Of a DNA stretch of 64,000 bases, positions 47,836-55,291 are shown piece after piece. Both the position numbers and the translations under genes were made by a program. The notes beneath the pieces were generated by a model. It searched no databases. It saw only the letters and a program-made list of their open reading frames with translations, and was not told where the DNA came from. Every line of letters starts with the position of its first letter. Position 1 is the stretch's first letter. Origin of the DNA: an uncultured Marvinbryantia sp. (lineage in GTDB: Bacteria; Bacillota; Clostridia; Lachnospirales; Lachnospiraceae); NCBI GenBank assembly GCA_934394985.1, contig CAKRRF010000001.1, positions 124,001-188,000 of the forward strand. Reading direction: 5' to 3'.

Positions 47836-49419
47836 TTAAATATTCAGTAAATCACTGAATACCTTCAGTGCACCGTCTGTCTCATGTGCAAGGACTCGTT
47901 TTGCAAGTACTTTACCAAGCTGAACACCTTCCTGGTCAAAGCTGTTCACATTCCAGAGAAATCCCTGGAACATCACTTTATTCTCAAAGTGTGCCAGAAG
48001 TGCTCCAAGACTTCCAGGATTTACCTGATCACCGATAATAATACTGGATGGACGTCCGCCCTCAAAGTTTTTATTACGATTGTCATCCTCTTTTCCGCAG
48101 GCAAAGGCAACAATCTGCGCTGCCACGTTTGCGCAAAGCTTTTGCTGACTGGTACTTCCCTGAATCACAACATCTGTATCCATCTGATTATTACGATATC
48201 CCACAAACTGAAGCGGTACAATATCTGTTCCCTGATGAAGAAGCTGATAGAAGGAATGCTGGCCGTTGGTTCCTGGTTCGCCAAAAATAACAGGACCTGT
48301 CACATACTCAATCGGTTCACCAAAACGGTTCACTGATTTTCCGTTGGATTCCATATCCAACTGCTGCAGATGAGCCGGGAAACGGCTCAGAGCCTGTGAA
48401 TATGGGAGCACAGCTGTTGCAGGATATCCCAGTACATTTCGTTCATAAACGCCAATCAGAGCATCCAGCATAGCCGGATTCTGCATCATATCAGAATTGG
48501 CAGACAATTTATCTTCTTCTGCTGCACCGTTCAGGAACTGCGCAAACACCTCCGGTCCAAATGCCAGAGACAATACTGCTCCACCTACTGCAGAAGTAGA
48601 AGAATAGCGGCCTCCGATATAATCATCCATGAAAAAGGCTGCCAGATAATCGTCACTCTTTGCCAGAGGAGATGTCTCACTGGTTACCGCAATCATATGT
48701 CTGGACGGATCCAGTCCTGCATTCTTCAGAGCCTCTTTTACAAAGGATTCATTTGTCAGAGTCTCCAGTGTTGTTCCTGACTTGGAAACCAGTACAAAAA
48801 CGGAATGTGCCACATCGATACCATACAATACAGCCGCTGCATCATCCGGGTCTACGTTGCTGATAAATTTTGCTTCCATCTTGAACGTATTATGTTTCTT
48901 TGCCCAGTTTTCCAGGGCAAGATACATGGCCCGAGGGCCAAGATCACTTCCGCCGATACCAATCTGGACTACTGTTGTAAACTTCTCACCTGCTGCATTT
49001 GTGATTTCACCATTATGTACTTTATTTGCAAATTCAGCAATCTTCTGCTGCTGTTCTACGTAGAATGCACGCTTGTCCACACCATCTGCTTCTACTTTTT
49101 CACCCAGCTGTCCTCGTGTCAGCTGATGAAGAACCAGTCGTTTTTCTCCTGTATTGATCACTTCTCCATTATAAAGAGCTGCAAATTTTTCAGTCAACTG
49201 TGCCTCTTCAGCCAGCTTTTTCAGTACAGTCAGGATCTCATCATTCACCTGCTTCGCAGCAAAGTTATAATCCATACCTTCTGCCATCGGTACATGATAT
49301 TTTTTTACACGGTCAGCACCGTTCTCTCCTGCCATTTCTTCTTTCAGTTTTACCTTTTCTGTATCAACGAGTACGCGATATGCATCAAGGGTATCCAGGT
49401 TCTTCCAGGTAATCATCAT
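47836..49419 (-). CDS. pgi: Glucose-6-phosphate isomerase
   Basis: Isomerase of 527 residues interconverting glucose-6-phosphate and fructose-6-phosphate. It contains QIGIGGSDLGPRAMY (phosphate site), FVLVSKSGTTLETLTN, DYIGGRYSSTSAVGG, GEPGTNGQHSFYQLLHQGTD and VNSFDQEGVQLGK. It is the long form (over 500 residues), unlike the roughly 450-residue form of Bacillus. Two adjacent ATGs (49419 and 49416) follow AAGGAGG; the first is used. The reading from 49443 starts before the ribosome-binding site. Confidence 0.96.
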   Translation of the reverse strand: MMITWKNLDTLDAYRVLVDTEKVKLKEEMAGENGADRVKKYHVPMAEGMDYNFAAKQVNDEILTVLKKLAEEAQLTEKFAALYNGEVINTGEKRLVLHQLTRGQLGEKVEADGVDKRAFYVEQQQKIAEFANKVHNGEITNAAGEKFTTVVQIGIGGSDLGPRAMYLALENWAKKHNTFKMEAKFISNVDPDDAAAVLYGIDVAHSVFVLVSKSGTTLETLTNESFVKEALKNAGLDPSRHMIAVTSETSPLAKSDDYLAAFFMDDYIGGRYSSTSAVGGAVLSLAFGPEVFAQFLNGAAEEDKLSANSDMMQNPAMLDALIGVYERNVLGYPATAVLPYSQALSRFPAHLQQLDMESNGKSVNRFGEPIEYVTGPVIFGEPGTNGQHSFYQLLHQGTDIVPLQFVGYRNNQMDTDVVIQGSTSQQKLCANVAAQIVAFACGKEDDNRNKNFEGGRPSSIIIGDQVNPGSLGALLAHFENKVMFQGFLWNVNSFDQEGVQLGKVLAKRVLAHETDGALKVFSDLLNI

Positions 49420-49451
49420 TGATTCCTCCTTAAATATAATCATATGGTTTT

Positions 49452-49480
49452 ATTATAATATCAAATCAATGGAAAAACAA
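49452..49480 (-). promoter_or_regulatory. Candidate sigma-A promoter of pgi
   Basis: On the minus strand, TTGTTT (49475-49480), 17-bp spacer, TATAAT (49452-49457), about 30 bp before the start codon. The -35 is weak but the -10 is a full consensus. Confidence 0.55.
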
Positions 49481-49487
49481 GAAAAAA

Positions 49488-49515
49488 CACCGGACTCTTT
49501 CAAAAGAATCCGGTG
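49488..49515 (-). terminator. Terminator of degV-family gene
   Basis: On the minus strand, CACCGGATTC / GAGTCCGGTG with an 8-base loop, followed by TTTTTT. It is located just after the stop codon of the DegV gene and separates it from pgi. Confidence 0.88.
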
Positions 49516-49529
49516 CTTCATACCTCCGA

Positions 49530-50369
49530 TTATACTACTACAATAATACCTCCGTCATTGGCATACAGACTGCTGACTCCTGCAGTATCTATCACAATAA
49601 TATCCTTCAGATGCAGGCGCTTTTTCAGCTCGTCCCTTATCATCTCTGCTCTCTGCGGGCAATTGCAATGAGATATGGCCAGAATACGATTCTGCTCCTG
49701 TCCTACATGTTCGATAATCGACTCCGTCATCTTCACCAGTGCCTTATTCATGCCCCGTGCCTGCGCCAGCTGTTCAATTGTACCCTGCGGTGTTGCTGTC
49801 ATCACCGGCTTAATCTTTAGTGCAGTAGCAAGGATCGCCTTCATGTGACTGAGACGTCCGTTCTTACGCAGAGTATCCAGCGTCTCCAGTACAAACCAGG
49901 TAGTCTGCTTTTCAATATAGGATTCTACATGTTCAACCACTTCTTCAAAGGACATGCCAGCTTCTTCACATTCCTGTATCTTCATACCAATCAATGTCTC
50001 GCCTATGGATGCCGATCTGGAATTAAATACATAGGCTTTCTTATCCGGATGATCTTCCAGAAACAGATTCTTTCCAAGCTCGGCACTATTATATGAGCCA
50101 CTCAGTTCTGCTGAAAGGGTCACTGCATAGACATGGTCTGCTCCGCAGTCAAATTTGTCACGAAAGCTCTCCGGTGACGGGCAGGCCGACTTCGGACAGT
50201 TCGGACTCTCGGCCACCAGTCTCAGAAACTCTTTCTGATCAAAGGTCTCATCATCTACTATTACGTGATCATCTACATATAATGTCAATGCTGCTGATGC
50301 AAAATGACCATCCGCTTTCATCTCGTCTGTCAGTTCTCCGCAGCTGTCAATAATAATCTTATAACTCAT
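49530..50369 (-). CDS. DegV family fatty acid-binding protein
   Basis: Protein of 279 residues of the DegV family, which binds a fatty acid (in staphylococci, as FakB feeding host fatty acids to FakA kinase). It shows YKIIIDSCGELTDEM, VTLSAELSGSYNSAELG and VLETLDTLRKNGRLSHMKA, and ends in IGNDGG-like TAGVSSLYANDGGIIVVV. No fakA-like gene is adjacent. It has its own promoter and terminator. The precise ligand is not predictable. Confidence 0.92.
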   Translation of the reverse strand: MSYKIIIDSCGELTDEMKADGHFASAALTLYVDDHVIVDDETFDQKEFLRLVAESPNCPKSACPSPESFRDKFDCGADHVYAVTLSAELSGSYNSAELGKNLFLEDHPDKKAYVFNSRSASIGETLIGMKIQECEEAGMSFEEVVEHVESYIEKQTTWFVLETLDTLRKNGRLSHMKAILATALKIKPVMTATPQGTIEQLAQARGMNKALVKMTESIIEHVGQEQNRILAISHCNCPQRAEMIRDELKKRLHLKDIIVIDTAGVSSLYANDGGIIVVV

Positions 50370-50411
50370 TCTTTTTACCCTCCGGTGCTAAGACCTAGTT
50401 TTTAATACTAC

Positions 50412-50441
50412 ATTATAGTAACACATTCACTTCCATTTGAA
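50412..50441 (-). promoter_or_regulatory. Candidate sigma-A promoter of degV-family gene
   Basis: On the minus strand, TTCAAA (50436-50441), 18-bp spacer, consensus TATAAT (50412-50417), about 45 bp upstream of the start. Confidence 0.5.
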
Positions 50442-50472
50442 AAGGGGAAATTCGTCTGTTCTGCACGAAAAA

Positions 50473-50505
50473 GGCACCGAACCGATATTTCACCGATCCG
50501 ATGCC
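50473..50505 (-). terminator. Terminator of htpG
   Basis: On the minus strand, GGCATCGGATCGG pairs with TCGGTTCGGTGCC (13 positions with several G-U pairs) around a 7-base loop, followed by TTTTT. It lies 17 bases after the htpG stop. Confidence 0.85.
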
Positions 50506-50521
50506 TTTTTTATTATCTTTC

Positions 50522-52591
50522 TTACTGTACCAGTTTTGTCATGATTTCATTACTTCTTGCAATAAATTTTGTCATAGCTTCCGGCGAAAGCGGTGCATGG
50601 CTGAGCATTGCAAGATCATAGAGCTGTTCACAGATCATTGGCACATTCTCGCCATCTTTATGATCCAGAATATACTGTACCAGATGATTCCTTGCATTTA
50701 ATACCAGAGTCTCTGCTCCACCGAACATCGATGGATCCATACCGCCCATATTATACATTTTCATCATATCCTGCATACGTCTGCTCTCTTCAGAAAGAGT
50801 GATCATAGATGCAACCGATTCATTTTTCAGATTTTCTACTTTTACATCCAGATTTTCTTTTCCTAAAGCTTTACGAAATACTTCCGTAAGAGCATCTTTC
50901 ATTTCTGTGGTTACTTCTTCCGTGCCTTCTGCTTTTAATGTGTCATTTACATCAGAATCAATTCGTTTAAATTCCACATTCTCTTTTTTCTGTTCTACCA
51001 TTGAAATGAAAGGTGAATCAATATTATGTTTCAAAATAACAGCGTCCAGGCCTTCTTCTTTGAACATATTAATATACTGACTCTGCTGTACTTCATCTGT
51101 TACATAGAACAACGTCGTCTTTGGTGCATCTTCTTTCTGATCCAGATCCTCTTCGAACTCTGCCTCTTCTTTCTTATCAGTGGCATCTGCTTTTTCTACA
51201 GTATCTTCTTTTTTATTTTCAGCAATAAAATCATCCAGGGTCAGATACTTGCCGTCAAGATTTTTCACCAGAATATAGTCCATCATGCGCTCACAGAACT
51301 TACTGTCTTTGATACATCCATATTTGATAAACGGACTGATATCATCCCAGTATTTCTCATAGTTTTCACGGTCTGTCTTGCACATTCCGCTAAGCTTGTC
51401 AGCCACTTTCTTGCTGATATAATCAGAGATCTTCTTTACAAATCCATCATTCTGCAAAGCACTTCTGGATACGTTCAGCGGAAGATCCGGACAGTCAATG
51501 ACACCTTTCAGAAGCATCAGGAATTCCGGAATCACTTCTTTGATATTATCTGCGATAAATACCTGATTATTATATAACTTAATGGTTCCTTCAATGGAAT
51601 CATATTCCGTATTAATCTTCGGGAAATACAGAATACCTTTTAAATTAAACGGATAATCCATATTCAGATGAATCCAGAACAGTGGCTCTCTGTAGTCAAG
51701 AAATACCTTGCGGTAAAATGCCAGATATTCTTCATCCGTACAGTCATTTGGATGTTTTGTCCAGAGTGGATGTGTATCGCTGATGGAAACAGGACGTTTT
51801 TTAATCTTGGCCTTTTCCTGTGCAGGTGATACCTCTACCACTTCTTTTTCACCATTTTCATTCTCTTTTTCTTCTGTTTTTGCATCTTCATGGATATATT
51901 CCACTACTTCATCCGTATCCAGCACTTCTTCTTTCAAGACTGTCTCATACTGAGGTTCTGCGTCCGCATTTGTCAGGAAAATTTCGGTCGGCATAAAGGA
52001 ACAGTACTTTTCCAGAACTTCACGGGCACGATATTCATTAGCAAACTCCAGGCTCTCCTCATTCAGGAACAATGTGATCTCTGTACCAATTGTTGTACGG
52101 TTACCTGTCTCCATACTATAGCTGGTACCGCCGTCACATTCCCAATGTACCGGTTCTGCTCCCTCTTTATAAGAAAGTGTATCGATATGGACTTCATCAG
52201 CTACCATGAATGCAGAATAAAATCCAAGTCCGAAATGACCGATGATCTCATCTCCATTCGCATTATCCTTATACTTTTCAATAAAGTCTGTTGCACCTGA
52301 AAAAGCAATCTGTGTAATATATTCTTCGACTTCATCAGCCGTCATACCAAGACCATTATCGATAAACTTCATTGTTTTATCTTTTGCACTGATCACCACT
52401 TCCACTTTTCCTTTATAATCATCTGGAAGAGTGTAATCACCGATCAGAGCCAGCTTTTTCAGCTTGGTAATAGCATCACAACCGTTAGATACCAGCTCAC
52501 GCATAAAAATATCATGATCTGAATAGAGCCATTTTTTTATAATCGGAAAAATATTCTCGCTGTTAATAGAAAGACTTCCTGTCTTATTCAT
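50522..52591 (-). CDS. htpG: Chaperone protein HtpG (Hsp90)
   Basis: Bacterial Hsp90 of 689 residues. The N-terminal GHKL ATPase has ELVSNGCDAITKLKKL (the conserved Glu-Asn pair), DNGLGMTADEV and IGHFGLGFYSAFMVAD. An acidic insertion (residues about 225-255 and 470-500) and the middle and C-terminal dimerisation domains follow. Ribosome-binding site GAGGTG lies six bases before the ATG at 52591; a start at 52600 would add three residues. Upstream is a CIRCE, so HrcA probably controls it. Confidence 0.96.
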   Translation of the reverse strand: MNKTGSLSINSENIFPIIKKWLYSDHDIFMRELVSNGCDAITKLKKLALIGDYTLPDDYKGKVEVVISAKDKTMKFIDNGLGMTADEVEEYITQIAFSGATDFIEKYKDNANGDEIIGHFGLGFYSAFMVADEVHIDTLSYKEGAEPVHWECDGGTSYSMETGNRTTIGTEITLFLNEESLEFANEYRAREVLEKYCSFMPTEIFLTNADAEPQYETVLKEEVLDTDEVVEYIHEDAKTEEKENENGEKEVVEVSPAQEKAKIKKRPVSISDTHPLWTKHPNDCTDEEYLAFYRKVFLDYREPLFWIHLNMDYPFNLKGILYFPKINTEYDSIEGTIKLYNNQVFIADNIKEVIPEFLMLLKGVIDCPDLPLNVSRSALQNDGFVKKISDYISKKVADKLSGMCKTDRENYEKYWDDISPFIKYGCIKDSKFCERMMDYILVKNLDGKYLTLDDFIAENKKEDTVEKADATDKKEEAEFEEDLDQKEDAPKTTLFYVTDEVQQSQYINMFKEEGLDAVILKHNIDSPFISMVEQKKENVEFKRIDSDVNDTLKAEGTEEVTTEMKDALTEVFRKALGKENLDVKVENLKNESVASMITLSEESRRMQDMMKMYNMGGMDPSMFGGAETLVLNARNHLVQYILDHKDGENVPMICEQLYDLAMLSHAPLSPEAMTKFIARSNEIMTKLVQ

Positions 52592-52657
52592 TGTAATCAC
52601 CTCTCGTAAAATTTGGTTATTTTCTGTTGGGGTCTGTTCCCCACACCATTTACCAAA

Positions 52658-52686
52658 AGTATAATACCGGAAAACAGAGATGTCAA
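52658..52686 (-). promoter_or_regulatory. Consensus sigma-A promoter of htpG (downstream of CIRCE)
   Basis: On the minus strand, TTGACA (52681-52686), 17-bp spacer, TATACT (52658-52663). The CIRCE lies only 7 bp upstream of this -35 box. Confidence 0.8.
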
Positions 52687-52693
52687 GAGAAAA

Positions 52694-52720
52694 TTAGCAC
52701 TCAACACAGGTGAGTGCTAA
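52694..52720 (-). promoter_or_regulatory. CIRCE operator upstream of htpG
   Basis: Perfect TTAGCACTC (52694-52702), nine-base spacer, GAGTGCTAA (52712-52720). The arms are identical to those of the hrcA CIRCE, which makes HrcA control of htpG very likely. Confidence 0.97.
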
Positions 52721-52747
52721 TAAAACTTCTATAAACTTTTATGTAAA
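52719..52747 (-). promoter_or_regulatory. Candidate second htpG promoter overlapping CIRCE
   Basis: On the minus strand, TTTACA (52742-52747), 17-bp spacer, TTTATT (52719-52724). Its -10 overlaps the first base pairs of the CIRCE and its start would fall inside the operator. The -10 is weak. Confidence 0.4.
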
Positions 52748-53227
52748 TGGCTTCAGATATTTTTGTACCGCGTCATCCCACGCATGCTCAACGGCTTTAT
52801 CCATGGAAAACAGAGACAGGGAGGTACCGGAAATACAATGCATTGCTCCACCTGAAAAATGAAGATTTAAAAACAGTCCATTTACATCTGCTTCTGAGAA
52901 AGAGGTAATCCCGTTCTGATTTAGCAGCTTTTTCACATTAGACTGGGATAGCCGGAACACAATTTTAAATTCCAGCGGGGTATGCGTCCCTTTAATCAGA
53001 CTTAACGCAAAAGGACGTACCTGTTTCCATCTGGAATACTTCATCTGACTCATACCGTATTCCTCCTGTTCTTCACTGGAATAATAAGCATGCTGAAGTG
53101 TTCCATCAATATGAAAAGTGTTAAATGTCACAAAATTTGCTTCAGAAAGAAGAAACGCGTCAAAATATTCTGTCAGGAATAATTTATTCATAAATACTTT
53201 TACATCTGAAATCTGAATGGAAATCAT
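52739..53227 (-). CDS. DUF5721 family protein
   Basis: Cytoplasmic protein of 162 residues with no signal or transmembrane segment, resembling the DUF5721 family found in Lachnospiraceae. It begins ISIQISDVKVFMNKLFLTEYFDAF and includes FHIDGTLQHAYYS and FKIVFRLSQSNVKKLL. No catalytic motif is evident and its function is unknown. It lies 24 bases after the dihydrouridine synthase gene and is followed by the CIRCE of htpG, so it ends the dus transcript. Confidence 0.65.
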   Translation of the reverse strand: MISIQISDVKVFMNKLFLTEYFDAFLLSEANFVTFNTFHIDGTLQHAYYSSEEQEEYGMSQMKYSRWKQVRPFALSLIKGTHTPLEFKIVFRLSQSNVKKLLNQNGITSFSEADVNGLFLNLHFSGGAMHCISGTSLSLFSMDKAVEHAWDDAVQKYLKPFT

Positions 53228-53251
53228 AAATCCTTTACCCTCCTGCCAAAA

Positions 53252-54220
53252 TCAAAGTTCTGTATGCTGTTCTTTGATCTGGCATTCCTCAAAAATACTT
53301 TTTGCTGCCAGTTCATAATCAGAAAGGCGCTTTGCTTTTTTCAGTTTTCCGGACAGTTTCCCCGGATCTTCAAACAGTTTAATCATATAGCTCCAGATCT
53401 CTTTCATTTTAAAAAGTACCACTGTCTCCCCGGACAGTTCTGTGCTATAGGACTCTTCCAGTTCTTTCATAAAGTTCCATATCTTTTGTTTATCCGGCAA
53501 TGTATTCTTCTGCAGATTCTCTGTCAGCTGCGGATTGCGCAATACTCCTCTTCCCATCATATAACATGTAATATCCGGGAAACGCATCTGAATCCTTTCC
53601 AGATCTTGCCGATCCGTAATGTCTCCATTATATACAACCGGGAATTTCCGACATGCTGCCGCTTTGGCAAACACTTCCAGATTCGGTATATTCCCATAAA
53701 AATCTTTCTGGGTTCTTGGATGAACTACCAGTTCTTCCAATGGATACTTCTCATAGATCTCCAGAAGTCTGTCAAACTCTTCCGGATCCTCCTTCCCGAT
53801 TCTTGTCTTTACCGATATCTTCAGGTTCGTTTTTTCAAATACCCGACAAAGAAATTCATCTATTTCGTCTGGAAATGCCAGAAAACCGGATCCACGGTTT
53901 TTCGATACCACCGTCTTTGCAGGACATCCCACATTCCAGTTCACCTCGGTGTAACCATAATTCTTCAGATGTTCTGCCGTCCACAGAAAATCTTCCCATT
54001 TATTTGTCAGAATCTGCGGCACTACCGGAATTCCCTCATTATGCTCCGGCAGAATATCTCCCATTTCTCTTCCGGTAAAAATCTTCTTCGCCTTCGGTTT
54101 TGGTTCAATAAACGGAATATAATATTTACGCACTCCCGGAAAATACCGATGATGGACATTCCTGAACACATAACCAGTAATGCCCTCCAGCGGTGCTACA
54201 TCATATTGATTCATACTCAC
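53252..54220 (-). CDS. dus: tRNA-dihydrouridine synthase
   Basis: FMN-dependent TIM-barrel reductase of 322 residues that reduces uridines in tRNA D-loops. It has VAPLEGITGYVFRNV (FMN site) near the N-terminus, the catalytic cysteine in NWNVGCPAKTVVSKNRGSGF, and VVHPRTQKDFYG and VVYNGDITD in order. It is a shorter, divergent Dus relative to DusB and the exact uridine is unknown. It overlaps the L,D-transpeptidase by four bases. Confidence 0.9.
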   Translation of the reverse strand: MSMNQYDVAPLEGITGYVFRNVHHRYFPGVRKYYIPFIEPKPKAKKIFTGREMGDILPEHNEGIPVVPQILTNKWEDFLWTAEHLKNYGYTEVNWNVGCPAKTVVSKNRGSGFLAFPDEIDEFLCRVFEKTNLKISVKTRIGKEDPEEFDRLLEIYEKYPLEELVVHPRTQKDFYGNIPNLEVFAKAAACRKFPVVYNGDITDRQDLERIQMRFPDITCYMMGRGVLRNPQLTENLQKNTLPDKQKIWNFMKELEESYSTELSGETVVLFKMKEIWSYMIKLFEDPGKLSGKLKKAKRLSDYELAAKSIFEECQIKEQHTEL

Positions 54221-55101
54221 TCATCTTCCGGGTTGGAATAATAACAAATCACCGGAAATCCTTTCCCAATCTTTTCATATAATATTTCCGCCTTATCATA
54301 AGGCAGATTAATGCATCCGTGAGATCCCCTTGTATAACAGGCATCTCCTCCAAAACTCGGCTGCCATGTAGCATCATGCAGGCCAATCCCCCTGTTAAAC
54401 GGCATCCAGAATGACACAGGTGTCTGGTAATCTGCTCCTTTCAGAACTGCTGGCGACTGCTTATACTTCACGCAAAAGATACCTCCGGGAGTCTGACGGC
54501 TCGTATTCATCATTCCGGATACAATATCGGTACGTAACGTCACTTTTCCATGTTCATACAGCCACAGTACCTGACGGCTCAGATCGATTTCTACATAGGA
54601 ATCTCCATAATCTCTGACAGAATTGTCACGAGATGCTGCTTCCGTCAGAAAGTGAAGAGGATGTATCGTGGTTCCGTTTCTTCGAAGCAGTTTGGAAATC
54701 TCCTTCACTTCTTTCTCTCTGTCCAGCTTCCATCCATAATCTCCCTTTAAACGGATCGTCTTTTTTCCTGTCGTTTCAAATACTTTTGTACGATTCCATG
54801 TATCAAAATGCTTCTGAAGACCTTCCACATATTCCGCAATCCGGTCATCATCAATATCCCAGTGACCATCCGGCCAGTATCTTACCCAGTCCGTAACATC
54901 TTCTGCTGTCAGTACGACTCTTCTTTTGCCGAACTTATATACTATTTTCATATGCTCATAAGTGCCACCCTTTTCATAAGGATTTACAACTTTTTTCTGG
55001 TCCGCCTCTGCTGTCAGTGCTTCATGATAAACGGTGCCGCCTGCTGCTCCATGAAATGCCAGCATCGCTGCCACCGCTATCGCCTTTATCCCCTGCATCA
55101 T
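54217..55101 (-). CDS. L,D-transpeptidase (YkuD domain) with N-terminal PG-binding-like region
   Basis: Exported cell-wall enzyme of 294 residues. A signal segment (residues 5-22) is followed by a region with VVLTAEDVTDWVRYWPDGHWDIDDDRIAEYV (residues 62-92) that resembles the putative peptidoglycan-binding PG4 domain. The YkuD catalytic domain (from about 168) has His242 and the motif TRGSHGCINLPYDKAE (His261, Cys263). It would form 3-3 crosslinks or attach proteins to peptidoglycan. It is a shorter version of the multidomain clostridial enzymes. Confidence 0.9.
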   Translation of the reverse strand: MMQGIKAIAVAAMLAFHGAAGGTVYHEALTAEADQKKVVNPYEKGGTYEHMKIVYKFGKRRVVLTAEDVTDWVRYWPDGHWDIDDDRIAEYVEGLQKHFDTWNRTKVFETTGKKTIRLKGDYGWKLDREKEVKEISKLLRRNGTTIHPLHFLTEAASRDNSVRDYGDSYVEIDLSRQVLWLYEHGKVTLRTDIVSGMMNTSRQTPGGIFCVKYKQSPAVLKGADYQTPVSFWMPFNRGIGLHDATWQPSFGGDACYTRGSHGCINLPYDKAEILYEKIGKGFPVICYYSNPEDE

Positions 55102-55195
55102 ATTCGCTTTCCTTCCCTGTTTCTATTTTATCTATTTTACCCTATCTGCACTGGAAAATCTATGCATTTTTCTGTAGGAATTCGGCTGTCACAAC

Positions 55196-55229
55196 AAAAC
55201 TCCGCAGCATCATCGTACTGCGGAGTTTT
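55196..55229 (-). terminator. Terminator of the EF-G-like gene
   Basis: AAAACTCCGCAG / CTGCGGAGTTTT, 12-bp perfect arms with a 10-base loop, about 63 bases after the EF-G-like stop. The T-run is short on the minus strand, as the stem itself supplies TTTT. Confidence 0.75.
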
Positions 55230-55291
55230 ACTTCTTTTGGGAATTATGACTTTTACTTTGAAATCAGGATATCATCCTGTATCCGTTTTCT

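Noticed and set aside
53264..54241. Plus-strand open frame of 325 codons opposite the dihydrouridine synthase
   Set aside because: Antisense shadow; the minus-strand frame carries FMN-site and catalytic Cys motifs.
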